This document shows positions 1 through 8,619 of a stretch of DNA of 23,137 bases, one piece after another. The notes under the pieces are model-generated. The model worked only from the letters and a program-made list of their open reading frames with translations, searched no databases and was not told where the DNA came from. The position numbers were made by a program, and so were the translations under genes. The stretch's first letter is position 1. Every line of letters begins with the position of its first letter. Source of the stretch: UMGS363 sp964402055 (GTDB lineage Bacteria; Bacillota; Clostridia; Oscillospirales; Ruminococcaceae); contig CAYOAV010000029.1 in assembly GCA_964402055.1 (NCBI GenBank), positions 1-23,137 of the forward strand, given 5' to 3'.

Positions 1-392
1 GAGGTTATTTTATAATTCGGATAATTTTCACGGATATAATTTTCAAGCATATCGCTCATAACGATAACCTGATTCAAGCCATTATCAGCCATTTTCAGTA
101 TCTCATTGCAATTTTTATCCGATAAATGCTCCTCGGTAATCATCGGATTTGTGAACGTGAAGCGGAGAGGGATTTTTAAATCGTCAAAGGTTTTTATAAC
201 TATTTCCGTCAATTTGCGGTCAAATTCTCCGCTTACTCCTCTGCCGCCATTCCATGTAGAGCCGTCAAAACAGCCGAAAACAGACGCAATTTCCAGTCCA
301 TCAACGAAATAATCGGGGTTATCTCTGATATATTCTATCATTAATTTATTAAGGCTATAATGCTGTGTAAAGCTTGGAAGATGAAATCTCAT
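1..392 (-). CDS. Unrecognised conserved-looking protein, N-terminal 130 codons (runs off the window)
   Basis: The reading frame opens at ATG 392-390 and stays open to the window edge, giving at least 130 residues beginning MRFHLPSFTQHYSLNKLMIE. The start is supported by the ribosome site AAGGAG overlapping the stop of the amidohydrolase gene upstream (11-base gap), so it is the next gene of the same operon. The visible part is soluble, with no signal peptide or membrane segment. It alternates short hydrophobic strands with polar helices and carries the runs FTFTNPMITEEHL and DKNCNEILKMADNG, which would suit the first strands and helices of a TIM-barrel enzyme. That fold is only an impression and I do not recognise the family. 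No function is assigned; placement after an amidohydrolase hints at metabolism, nothing more. Confidence 0.7.
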   Translation of the reverse strand, partial: MRFHLPSFTQHYSLNKLMIEYIRDNPDYFVDGLEIASVFGCFDGSTWNGGRGVSGEFDRKLTEIVIKTFDDLKIPLRFTFTNPMITEEHLSDKNCNEILKMADNGLNQVIVMSDMLENYIRENYPNYKIT

Positions 393-403
393 TTTTATTC
401 TCC

Positions 404-1678
404 TTATTCGTTTATCATTCGCTTTATGTGTTTTTCTGCTTCCGCATAGGTCTTTTCAAGGTCGATAGTCGCAAATTCGCCGTTTTCATAAAGAATTTTT
501 CCTGCACAAATTGTCATCAATACATTCTGCTTTGAACCGCTGTATACAAGATTTTTTTCTATATTATGCAACGGACGCATATTCGGGGCGTTAAGGTCGA
601 TAACGATAAGGTCAGCCTTTTTTCCGACAGCTATATCGTCGCAGTCGTCAAGTCCCATAGCTCTCGCAGAGCCGTTAGCCGCCATTTTCAGTATTTTTTC
701 CGCAGACATCGCAGAAGCGTCCTTTAATTCAAGCTTTTGCAAAACTGCCGCAAGGTACATTTCTCTGAACATATCAAGAGCGTTATTGCTTGCCGCACCA
801 TCCGTTCCTATTGCAAGGCGTACGCCCTTTTCCGCCATTTTTTCAAGAGGTGCAATGCCGCTTGCAAGCTTTGCGTTGGAGCATGGATTTGTCACCGCCC
901 AAAGACCTCTCCTGCGGAAAATTTCGATATCATTATCTGTCATATAAACGCAATGGAAGCCGCCGCCGCCGTATTCAAAAATGCCTGCTCTTTCAAAAAG
1001 CTCTGTCGGGGTCAAGCCATGACGCTCGATACATTCCCTTGTTTCGGATAAGGTTTCGCTGTTATGCATATAAACGGGGGCTTTATATTTTTTAGCAAGC
1101 TCACCTATACCGTTTATAATAGAAATATCCGTTGTATATTCCGCATGGAATCCAAGTCGGTAGCTCACAAATTCGCTTCTGTCCTTATACTTATTGTATA
1201 ATGTTTCAAGCTTATTAAGAGCAAAGTCGCATTCATCGGCATTTCCTGCAACACCGCTGCACATTACTGTCCTTATGCCTGTTTCCTCGCTTGCCGCCGC
1301 CATATATTCAGGCTCGAAATACATATCGAAATTCGCCGTGATTCCGCTTGTGAGATATTCAGCAAAGGCTATCTTTGAAAATGTATAAATATCCTCGCCT
1401 GTAAGCTTCGCCTCCATCGGGAAAACCTGTTTGAACAGCCAGTCCTGCAATGGCATATCGTCCGCATAGGAACGCAGGAAGGTCATTGCCGAATGCGTAT
1501 GTGCATTTTTGAAGGACGGCATAATAAGGTTGCCATTAAGGTTTATCTCACGATCAAACCTGCCCTTTGGCGGCTCATCTCCAGCATAGGTTATTTTATC
1601 GCCGTCAGTATGAACCTCGCCGAAGCTTATACCATTTTCAAAGGATAAAATTCTTGCGTTATAAAATCTGATTGACAT
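404..1678 (-). CDS. mtaD: Amidohydrolase, MTA/S-adenosylhomocysteine deaminase-like
   Basis: A 424-residue cytosolic metal-dependent deaminase of the amidohydrolase superfamily. The metal ligands are all visible: HTH at 60-62, His178 (GFHAEY), His205 (YMHNSET), His242 (FHCVYM) and Asp293 in GTDGAASNNALDMF. The stretch NAHTHSAMTFLRSYADD and the GTDGAASNN block are hallmarks of the MTA/SAH deaminase branch, which converts methylthioadenosine or S-adenosylhomocysteine to the inosyl form. Where that branch usually reads HAPYTCS, this protein reads HAEYTTD, so the exact substrate (MTA, SAH, adenosine or another aminopurine) is open. The start is fixed by AAAGGAG upstream and a one-base gap after the stop of the TadA-GNAT gene. 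It is the third gene of the minus-strand operon. The superfamily call is secure; the substrate is inferred. Confidence 0.87.
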   Translation of the reverse strand: MSIRFYNARILSFENGISFGEVHTDGDKITYAGDEPPKGRFDREINLNGNLIMPSFKNAHTHSAMTFLRSYADDMPLQDWLFKQVFPMEAKLTGEDIYTFSKIAFAEYLTSGITANFDMYFEPEYMAAASEETGIRTVMCSGVAGNADECDFALNKLETLYNKYKDRSEFVSYRLGFHAEYTTDISIINGIGELAKKYKAPVYMHNSETLSETRECIERHGLTPTELFERAGIFEYGGGGFHCVYMTDNDIEIFRRRGLWAVTNPCSNAKLASGIAPLEKMAEKGVRLAIGTDGAASNNALDMFREMYLAAVLQKLELKDASAMSAEKILKMAANGSARAMGLDDCDDIAVGKKADLIVIDLNAPNMRPLHNIEKNLVYSGSKQNVLMTICAGKILYENGEFATIDLEKTYAEAEKHIKRMINE

Positions 1679-1679
1679 T

Positions 1680-2914
1680 TCAGTTCATCTCCTTTATCAT
1701 TTGTGTATATCCAAGCTCACGGAATCCGAGCTTTTTATACAGATTGTATGCAATTTCATTTTCAGGCTCAACTTCAAGCCGATATCTTCCGACNNNNNNN
1801 NNNNNNNNNNNNNNNNNNNNNNNNNNNNNNNNNNNNNNNNNNNNNNNNNNNNNNNNNNNNNNNNNNNNNNNNNNNNNNNNNNNNNNNNNNNNNTATCAGC
1901 TGTTTCAAGGAAAAACTGCCTGTCCTCGGCTTTTATGCTCCGAACGTTGGCGATATCGTACTGATAGAAATAATCGTCCATCACAAAGCCATTGCCAATA
2001 TCGGTAACGCCCTCGCCGATTTTCTTGAAGCCAAGCTTTTCATATGCCTTGATAGCGTTTTCGTTATATTTATTCACGGTAAGCCATATTCCGTCAAGCG
2101 AACGCTCCCGTGCGATAGCCTTTATCATTCCGAATGCCGCCGACGCATAGCCTTTTCCACGGTATTCTTTTTTTAAATAAAGCTTCGATAAAAATAACCT
2201 GTTTTCGTCATTTTTTATTGCGGTATATCCGATATGGATTCCATTGCGATGTATATAATAGTATTCATAGCCGTCATTTTCCATCTGCAGGAGCATTGCC
2301 TTTTCCGATTGGAATTTTTCGACCATATAATCAATCTGTTCCGCTGAAAGTATCGCAGGAAAAAATTCGTGCCATATTTCATCAGCGATTTCGGCAAGCT
2401 GCTTGACCTGCTCCGCTGATTTTATTTTTATAAGCCTGATATTGTTCATACCCTTTTTCTTTCTCCTCAATTCTCCGAAAAAAGATTTTAACTGTTCGGA
2501 GCATTCCTTTTCAAGAACTCCGCCTTTTATAATAGTATCACTTCCGCAAAGCTCAAAAAGGTTTCCTCTTGAACCCGCAAGACCTTTTTTATCGTCATAT
2601 GCCCCGAAAACAACTCTGTCGAGCCTTGCCGCCATTATCGCCCCCGAACACATCGGGCAGGGTTCAAGCGTAACAAACATTTCACACCCCGAAAGCCGCC
2701 AGCCGCCCAATCTCTCGCAAGCATCTGCAATTGCGGATATTTCAGCATGTCCGAGTGCCGTCCTGCCGCTTTCACGGGTATTTCTGCCCTCGCCGACGAT
2801 TTCGCCGTCCTTTTTCCGCACGATAACCGCACCTATCGGAGCTTCGCCGTCAAGAGCGGCTTCATTCGCAAGCTTCATAGCCTTTTTTAAATAGTATTCA
2901 TCATTTTTCGTCAT
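1680..2914 (-). CDS. tadA: TadA tRNA adenosine deaminase fused to GNAT acetyltransferase domain(s), interrupted by assembly gap
   Basis: Residues 1-152 are a full TadA, the enzyme that converts A34 to inosine in the tRNA-Arg(ACG) anticodon: zinc/catalytic HAE at 56-58 and PCPMC at 85-89. Without a stop, the frame continues through a basic linker (RRKKKG) into a GNAT domain from Met156, with its acetyl-CoA loop YRGKGYA and a typical C-terminal NENAIKAYEKLGF. A further segment (VRSIKAEDRQFF) begins a second GNAT and runs into 100 N. Beyond the gap the correct frame gives the end of a GNAT (EIAYNLYKKLGFRELGY) and stops at TGA 1682-1680. A frame read straight through the N run ends differently (1697), but N length is arbitrary. 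The ATG overlaps the previous stop (ATGA). An internal AGGAG before Met156 means separate initiation is possible. Confidence 0.82.
1794..1893. other. Assembly gap (100 N)
   Basis: Exactly 100 N, the conventional size for a gap of unknown length. It falls inside the second GNAT domain of the TadA-GNAT gene. The coding frames on either side differ, so the true missing length is not 100 or the gene is broken there. Confidence 0.99.
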
Positions 2915-4056
2915 AAATCAAACTTTATATTTAATATAGTATGGATAATAATTATTGTAAAACCAACAACAATAGGAATCGATGAAGCCAATGCTCCCAG
3001 CTTATCCATAAATCCGAGGTATCTTATCTTGAAAGCAAGTGCAAAGCTATCGCTATGCCTGTTGAGAAGCCTTATAAAGAAAACCAGTCCGACCGCTATA
3101 AATATGAATATTACACTCGCAATTGCGATAAGCCTGATTTCGCCGTCAAGCATTTCATCAAGCAGGAACAAGCCATAGGAAATTGCCTGTGCGGTTATTC
3201 TCATAATTACAGCAGTCACGACCGAGCCTGTTCTTACCGTAAAATAACCTATAACAATGGCTGTCACGAACGAAAAGCAGAAAACACTGACGTTATAGGT
3301 TATCAGTCCTGTAAGAGCCGCCGTTATTATTATCGCAAAGCCATCTCCGAACTGCCTTAAAAGCTGCATTAACGCTCCCCTTGTATGGATTTCGCTTATT
3401 ATGGGGATAATTATGACATGGACAATAAGATAGATGAAAAGCATGGCTTTATTATCGGGAATATCAAAAAGCTTCCTGCTTGCAACTCCTGCGGATTTAA
3501 GTATCCCTCCGCAGATTGCCGATGCGACAGCAAACAATCCCGAAACAAAGATCATCACAGGCACGGAATAATTGAAAAGCGTTTTATTTGTAATCTTAGT
3601 CGGAATCATAATCCTTATGGGCATTTTCAACTTTTTATAAACATAAAGGAAAGCTAAGAGCCTTTTCAGTATGCTCATAATCGTATCGACCAGAATGATC
3701 AGCCATTCGCTGCCATAGAAAACCTTGGTATATCTGTCGAAATAAATATCCGCACCGAACGATGTCAGCAAGCCTGGGATAATATACCTGTGAAAAATAT
3801 CAAAAAGCCCGATTATTATCATGGTCACACCGATAACGTTCAGCACATTTTTCAAGGATTTCCGTTCTGCCGCTTCGGGATAATCCCTGACAAAGCCATA
3901 GCCGTCAAGATAAGTCAGCTCATTCGGATTATCGACATAAAAGAAGCCAACCGAATCACGGCGTTTTTTTCGCCATGCCTTAAAAATTTCGTTATATGCT
4001 TTATCCTGATATCGCCAGTTAAGGCGATCGTCTTCATTCTGATTTTTCGGCGGCAC
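2911..4056 (-). CDS. CPBP-like multi-pass membrane protein lacking the protease residues
   Basis: 381 residues: a hydrophilic N-terminus of about 70 residues, then about eight hydrophobic segments. The middle resembles the CPBP (CAAX protease/bacteriocin self-immunity) fold: IPIISEIHTRGALMQLL matches the position of the family motif EExxxR, and FVTAIVIGYFTVRTGSVVTAV matches the later helices. The catalytic positions are changed: SE (221-222) replaces EE, no FxxxH is visible around 248-256, and R286...Q290 stand where HxxxN is expected. It is therefore probably a non-catalytic member or a distant relative. It starts at GTG 4056 with AAAGGAG eight bases upstream. It is the first gene of the minus-strand operon and its stop overlaps the tadA start (ATGA). 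A TATAAT-like -10 lies at 4097-4092. Its role is unknown; CPBP proteins in other bacteria act in immunity, regulation or prenyl-protein processing. Confidence 0.72.
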   Translation of the reverse strand: MPPKNQNEDDRLNWRYQDKAYNEIFKAWRKKRRDSVGFFYVDNPNELTYLDGYGFVRDYPEAAERKSLKNVLNVIGVTMIIIGLFDIFHRYIIPGLLTSFGADIYFDRYTKVFYGSEWLIILVDTIMSILKRLLAFLYVYKKLKMPIRIMIPTKITNKTLFNYSVPVMIFVSGLFAVASAICGGILKSAGVASRKLFDIPDNKAMLFIYLIVHVIIIPIISEIHTRGALMQLLRQFGDGFAIIITAALTGLITYNVSVFCFSFVTAIVIGYFTVRTGSVVTAVIMRITAQAISYGLFLLDEMLDGEIRLIAIASVIFIFIAVGLVFFIRLLNRHSDSFALAFKIRYLGFMDKLGALASSIPIVVGFTIIIIHTILNIKFDL

Positions 4057-4271
4057 AAGCTCACTCCTTTCGACAGTTATAGTTATATTATATTATACCA
4101 CCAAATTATGACTTTTTATCGCACTAAATATATACTTTTTCTAACTCTTGTGAACTGTCATATCAGACAAAAGCCTGTGAAAGCTGTGTGAAAATTTGTT
4201 TAACACGCTGATTGTTAATAAAACAAACTATTTTAAATCACAATATTCCACTTTTAATTTTTGGTGAATGT

Positions 4272-4280
4272 TGCTATAAT
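4272..4280 (+). promoter_or_regulatory. Extended -10 promoter of the MarR/ABC operon
   Basis: TGCTATAAT is an extended -10 (TG at 4272-4273, TATAAT at 4275-4280) 33 bases before the marR start. No good -35 is seen. The -10 overlaps a ten-base palindrome (ATAATATTAT, 4276-4285), a possible site for autorepression by the MarR protein; that link is inferred. Confidence 0.55.
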
Positions 4281-4313
4281 ATTATTACATTTTTTAGGAA
4301 AGGAGATGAAAAA

Positions 4314-4742
4314 ATGGAAAATTCGGGTATTTTTGAATCTATACGGCAGATATCTACCGCTATGGAAAGTCATTGCCGCACTCTCGGTGAGCAAGGCGGA
4401 TTGACCTCTGCACAATGCTTCTGCCTTATGTATATTTACGAAAACATGGGTACGGATTTCTGCTCGACCAACCTATGCGAAATACTCGGAACTTCAAGAG
4501 CCTCGGTTTCCCTGCTTTTAAAGGGAATGAAGAAAAAGGGGTATTTAAGAATGGAAGCCGTTGAGGGTGACGACCGAAAAAAGCAGCTCGGACTTACTCC
4601 GAAAGCTGTCGATTTCGCCGAATTTCTCAAAAACGACAGGATTTATCTTGAAAATGCCGCATTCAGCGGAGTTTCAGGCGATGAACTGGATATCATCAAC
4701 AACGGGCTTAAAACCATTCTCTTAAATATGAAAAATATATAA
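4314..4742 (+). CDS. MarR-family transcriptional regulator
   Basis: 142 residues with MarR winged-helix architecture: dimer helices at both ends, a recognition helix around 61-76 (SRASVSLLLKGMKKKG) and a wing containing EGDDRKKQLGLT, the usual MarR wing signature with its Asp-Arg pair. The start is ATG 4314, fixed by AAAGGAG at 4299-4305. A longer open frame from 4212 has no ribosome site and includes the promoter. It sits 14 bases before two ABC exporter genes, the usual arrangement in which a MarR repressor controls its own operon and releases it when a drug or toxic metabolite binds. The ligand cannot be read from the sequence. Confidence 0.88.
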   Translation: MENSGIFESIRQISTAMESHCRTLGEQGGLTSAQCFCLMYIYENMGTDFCSTNLCEILGTSRASVSLLLKGMKKKGYLRMEAVEGDDRKKQLGLTPKAVDFAEFLKNDRIYLENAAFSGVSGDELDIINNGLKTILLNMKNI

Positions 4743-4756
4743 AGGAGGTATGTGCT

Positions 4757-6505
4757 GTGATAAAAACACTTATAGCACAAATCAAACAGTACAAAAAGCA
4801 AACGATCCTCACTCCGATCTTTATCGCCCTCGAGGTTCTGTTCGAAATCATCATTCCGCTTATTACAGCCAAGATCATTGACAATGGTATTTCAGCGGGC
4901 GACATCAACGCCGTTATAAAATACGGAGTTATAATGGTCGTTGTTGCAGGATTAAGCCTTGTATGCGGCGTTCTTGCAGGTAAATTTGCCGCAACTGCAT
5001 CAACAGGCTTTGCGTGCAATCTTCGTCACGCAATGTATGAAAGCATACAGCATTATTCATTCTCAAATATCGACAAATACAGCACGGCAGGTCTTATCAC
5101 AAGAATGACAACGGACGTTACAAACGTTCAGAATGCTTTTCAGATGATGATAAGAATTGCGGTAAGAGCTCCTTTTACATTGATATGCAGTCTTATAATG
5201 TGTATCATAATAAATAAAAAGCTCAGCCTTATCTTCCTTGTGGCTCTCGTATTGCTTGCAATCGCACTTTTTACCATTATCGGCAAGGTTTCAAAGCTTT
5301 TTGAAGTAGTTTTCAGAAAATATGACGACCTTAACGCAAGCGTGCAGGAAAATGTATCGGCAGTAAGAGTTGTAAAGGCATTTGTCCGTGAGGATCACGA
5401 AAGTGAGAAGTTCAGAAACGCTTCCAACGCTATTTATAAGATGTTTGTCAAGGCAGAAAGCCTTATCGCACTCAACAACCCGATAATGATGTTCGTTGTT
5501 TATATGTGTATCATACTTATATCATGGCTCGGTGCGAAATTCATTGTTGCAGGAAGCCTTACAACAGGCGAATTAACTTCACTTTTCTCATATGTAATGA
5601 GTGTTCTTATGTCACTTATGATGCTCTCTATGATTTTTGTTATGCTCACAATGAGCGAAGCAAGCGGAAAGCGTATCGCCGAGGTTATCAACGAACAGCC
5701 TGATATCGTTAATCCCGAAAATCCTGAAATGGTTATCGCTGACGGAAGAATCGACTTCAATCACGTTAATTTTACCTACGCAAATACAAGCGAGGAAAAT
5801 ATCCTCAACGATATTGATATCCATATCAATGCCGGCGAAACTATCGGAATCATCGGAGGAACAGGCTGCGGAAAATCAAGCCTTGTAAACCTCATCAGCC
5901 GACTTTATGACGTTTCAGACGGAAGCGTTTTTGTAGGTGGAAAAAATGTCAAGGAATATGACCTTGAAGCTCTCAGAAACAGCGTTGCCGTTGTTCTCCA
6001 GAAGAATGTGCTTTTCTCAGGATCTATCCTCGATAATCTCCGCTGGGGCAATGAAAATGCAACCGAAGAGGAATGCCGTGCAGTATGTAAACTTGCTTGT
6101 GCAGATGAATTTATCGAACGTTTCCCCGATGGATATAATACTCATATAGAACAGGGCGGCTCTAACGTTTCAGGCGGTCAGAAGCAGCGTCTTTGTATCG
6201 CAAGAGCATTGCTCAAAAATCCTAAGGTCCTTATCCTTGACGACTCAACAAGTGCAGTCGATACAGCGACCGATTCAAAGATACGTCAGGCATTCGCAGA
6301 AAGAATCCCAGGAACAACCAAGCTTATCATTTCACAGCGTATTTCCTCCGTTCAGGACGCTGACAGAATACTCGTCCTTGATGACGGTGCTGTAAGCGGC
6401 TTCGATACGCACGAAAATCTGCTTGAAACAAATGAAATATATAAGGAAATCTATGACGCACAGACAGGCGGAAGCGGCGACTTTGACGAGCCGTCTGCCG
6501 ACTGA
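4757..6505 (+). CDS. ABC exporter half-transporter A (degenerate ATPase site)
   Basis: 582 residues: a six-helix ABC exporter membrane domain (about 15-310) followed by a nucleotide-binding domain (about 330-570). Walker A is GGTGCGKS at 367-374, the signature is VSGGQ at 471-475 and Walker B is VLILDD at 491-496. Two catalytic positions are altered: Asp496 replaces the glutamate after Walker B, and Gln527 (IISQRIS) replaces the H-loop histidine. This pattern is known from the non-hydrolysing half of heterodimeric exporters such as TM287/288 and BmrCD, so it should pair with the next gene. It starts at GTG 4757 with AAAGGAGG at 4741-4748. Likely function is export of drugs, lipids or toxic compounds from the cytoplasm or inner leaflet; the substrate is not known. 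Confidence 0.92.
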   Translation: MIKTLIAQIKQYKKQTILTPIFIALEVLFEIIIPLITAKIIDNGISAGDINAVIKYGVIMVVVAGLSLVCGVLAGKFAATASTGFACNLRHAMYESIQHYSFSNIDKYSTAGLITRMTTDVTNVQNAFQMMIRIAVRAPFTLICSLIMCIIINKKLSLIFLVALVLLAIALFTIIGKVSKLFEVVFRKYDDLNASVQENVSAVRVVKAFVREDHESEKFRNASNAIYKMFVKAESLIALNNPIMMFVVYMCIILISWLGAKFIVAGSLTTGELTSLFSYVMSVLMSLMMLSMIFVMLTMSEASGKRIAEVINEQPDIVNPENPEMVIADGRIDFNHVNFTYANTSEENILNDIDIHINAGETIGIIGGTGCGKSSLVNLISRLYDVSDGSVFVGGKNVKEYDLEALRNSVAVVLQKNVLFSGSILDNLRWGNENATEEECRAVCKLACADEFIERFPDGYNTHIEQGGSNVSGGQKQRLCIARALLKNPKVLILDDSTSAVDTATDSKIRQAFAERIPGTTKLIISQRISSVQDADRILVLDDGAVSGFDTHENLLETNEIYKEIYDAQTGGSGDFDEPSAD

Positions 6506-6522
6506 GGAAAGGAGAGATCTAT

Positions 6523-8445
6523 ATGCCCGGTCCAAGAAACGGAAGGCCTCCAATGGACTTCAAGAACGTAAAGAATATGGACACAGGTTCTTTGAAGCGT
6601 GTTCTCGGATATATGCTGAAAAATTACACGCTCCATTTTATAATAGTTGTTATATGTATCATCGTAACATCTGTAACTACACTGTATGGAACATTGTTTA
6701 TGCGTGAGCTTGTCGATGAATATATAATTCCTCTGACAGAGCAGAAAGCCGCAGGTCTTGAACCTGATTTTGCACCGCTTGCAAGTGCGATATTCCGCCT
6801 TATCGGAGTATACGCAGTCGGAATTGTAACAGCATATTCCTATAACAGAATTATGGTAAACGTTACACAGGGAACTCTCCGCAATCTCCGAAACGACCTT
6901 TTCACTCATATGGAAACGCTCCCTATCAAATACTTTGATACCCACGCTCACGGCGATATTATGTCGATATATACCAACGATATAGATACCCTCCGTCAGC
7001 TTATCGGTCAGAGTATCCCACAGCTTATCAATTCAACCATTACCGTTATTACGACCTTTGTAAGTATGATAGTGCTTAATATTCCGCTTACAATACTTAC
7101 CGTTGCAATGGTCGGAGTAATGTTCTTCGTTTCAGCAAAGCTCGGTGCAAAATCCTCGACCTACTTCATCAAGCAGCAGAAGGATCTCGGTACTGTCAAT
7201 GGCTATATTGAAGAAATGCTTGAGGGTCAGAAGGTCGTTAAGGTTTTCTGCCACGAGGAAAAGGCAAAGGAAGAATTCAATAAGCTTAACGATGAGCTTC
7301 GTTCAAGTGCCGAAAGTGCTAACCAGTTCGCTAATATTATGATGCCTGTAAATGGCAACCTCGGTCATATCAGCTATGTTTTATGTGCAATTCTCGGTGC
7401 AGTCCTCGCTCTTACAGGCGTTTCGGGACTTACACTCGGTACTCTTATATCATTCCTCACCCTTAACAAGAATTTCAGCCGACCTATTTCCGAAGTCAGC
7501 CAGCAGATAAACTCTATCATTATGGCTATGGCAGGTGCAAAGCGTGTATTCGATCTCATAGATGAAAAACCCGAAACAGATGACGGTTATGTTGAACTTG
7601 TCAACGCTAAGGAAAACAAAAACGGCGAGCTTGAGGAATGTGACGAAAGAACAGGTCTTTGGGCATGGAAACACCCACATGAGGACGGAACTACCACCTA
7701 TACCAGACTTGAGGGACGCATTATTTTCGATGATGTTGATTTCGGATATAACGATGATAAAATCGTCCTCCATAATATAAAAATATCCGCAGACCCGGGT
7801 CAGAAAATCGCCTTTGTCGGTAGTACAGGTGCAGGTAAAACAACTATCACTAACCTTATCAACCGCTTTTACGATATTCAGGACGGAAAGATCCGCTATG
7901 ACGGCATTAATATCAATAAGATAAAGAAAGCAGATCTCCGCCGCTCTCTCGGTATCGTTCTTCAGGATACACACCTTTTCACAGGCACCGTTATGGATAA
8001 TATCCGCTACGGCAGACTTGATGCAAGCGATGAAGAATGTATCGCCGCCGCTAAGCTTGCAAATGCACATAGCTTTATTAAAAGACTTCCCGATGGATAT
8101 AATACAATGCTTACAGGCGATGGTGCAAACCTTTCACAGGGTCAGCGTCAGCTTCTCGCTATAGCCCGTGCCGCAGTTGCAGATCCCCCTGCACTTATCC
8201 TCGATGAAGCAACCTCGTCCATTGATACAAGAACAGAATCCCTTGTACAAAGAGGTATGGACGGTCTTATGTACGGCAGAACAACCTTCGTTATCGCCCA
8301 CCGCCTTTCCACAGTTAAAAATTCCGATTGTATAATGGTTCTTGAACAGGGCAGGATAATCGAAAGAGGTCCTCACGATAAGCTTATCGATGAAAAGGGC
8401 AGATATTACCAGCTTTATACAGGAAATTCGATCGCAAATTCATAA
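6523..8445 (+). CDS. ABC exporter half-transporter B (canonical ATPase)
   Basis: 640 residues, partner of the preceding gene (17-base gap, AGGAAAGGAGAG ribosome site). The membrane domain spans about 25-330 with six helices, including a short loop (EQKAAGLEPDFAPLA) between the first two that is common in the larger half of such pairs. The nucleotide-binding domain starts near 398: Walker A GSTGAGKT 433-440, signature LSQGQ 537-541, Walker B ALILDE 557-562 with the catalytic Glu562, and the H-loop His593. The signature carries Gln in place of the second Gly, also usual in heterodimeric exporters. An insertion of about 40 residues (about 356-396, rich in Lys, Glu and Trp) separates the two domains. 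With the MarR gene it forms a regulated multidrug-type efflux operon. Confidence 0.93.
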   Translation: MPGPRNGRPPMDFKNVKNMDTGSLKRVLGYMLKNYTLHFIIVVICIIVTSVTTLYGTLFMRELVDEYIIPLTEQKAAGLEPDFAPLASAIFRLIGVYAVGIVTAYSYNRIMVNVTQGTLRNLRNDLFTHMETLPIKYFDTHAHGDIMSIYTNDIDTLRQLIGQSIPQLINSTITVITTFVSMIVLNIPLTILTVAMVGVMFFVSAKLGAKSSTYFIKQQKDLGTVNGYIEEMLEGQKVVKVFCHEEKAKEEFNKLNDELRSSAESANQFANIMMPVNGNLGHISYVLCAILGAVLALTGVSGLTLGTLISFLTLNKNFSRPISEVSQQINSIIMAMAGAKRVFDLIDEKPETDDGYVELVNAKENKNGELEECDERTGLWAWKHPHEDGTTTYTRLEGRIIFDDVDFGYNDDKIVLHNIKISADPGQKIAFVGSTGAGKTTITNLINRFYDIQDGKIRYDGININKIKKADLRRSLGIVLQDTHLFTGTVMDNIRYGRLDASDEECIAAAKLANAHSFIKRLPDGYNTMLTGDGANLSQGQRQLLAIARAAVADPPALILDEATSSIDTRTESLVQRGMDGLMYGRTTFVIAHRLSTVKNSDCIMVLEQGRIIERGPHDKLIDEKGRYYQLYTGNSIANS

Positions 8446-8499
8446 CTCAGGCAGGATGTCCCCACCCGAGGTTTTCGGAGAACAATTCTGCTTTACCAC

Positions 8500-8518
8500 G
8501 GGACGGGCGACCCGTCCC
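8500..8518. repeat. GC-rich perfect hairpin, possible interspersed repeat or terminator
   Basis: Arms GGGACGGG (8500-8507) and CCCGTCCC (8511-8518) are perfect complements around a CGA loop, much more GC-rich than the surroundings. It lies 55 bases after the ABC operon. The T run that follows (TTTTT at 8524-8528) is displaced by five bases, so termination is plausible but not textbook. The block looks like a small dispersed palindromic repeat; that cannot be tested with one copy. Confidence 0.5.
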
Positions 8519-8584
8519 CTACATTTTTAATATCAAATTCAATGCGGTTTCCCCTGTATATTTACAAAAATTAATAATTTGTTC

Positions 8585-8613
8585 TTGACAAATATAAAAA
8601 GCAGGTTTATAAT
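8585..8613 (+). promoter_or_regulatory. Consensus promoter of the T-box/ilvA/ridA transcript
   Basis: TTGACA (8585-8590), 17 bases, TATAAT (8608-8613): a perfect sigma-A type promoter. It places transcription start near 8620, just before the T-box leader. Confidence 0.88.
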
Positions 8614-8619
8614 AAAGGT

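Noticed and set aside
1697..1793. C-terminal tail of the TadA-GNAT frame obtained by reading straight through the N run
   Set aside because: The N count is arbitrary. The other frame gives a recognisable GNAT C-terminus and a stop one base before the next gene, so this tail is an artefact.
4204..4219. CGCTGATT-containing sequence upstream of marR, resembling one end of the 21882 hairpin element
   Set aside because: Only eight bases match and there is no complementary end nearby; a chance match is likely.
4212..4313. Longer N-terminus for the MarR regulator
   Set aside because: It would include the promoter and the ribosome site AAAGGAG; MarR proteins do not carry such an extension.
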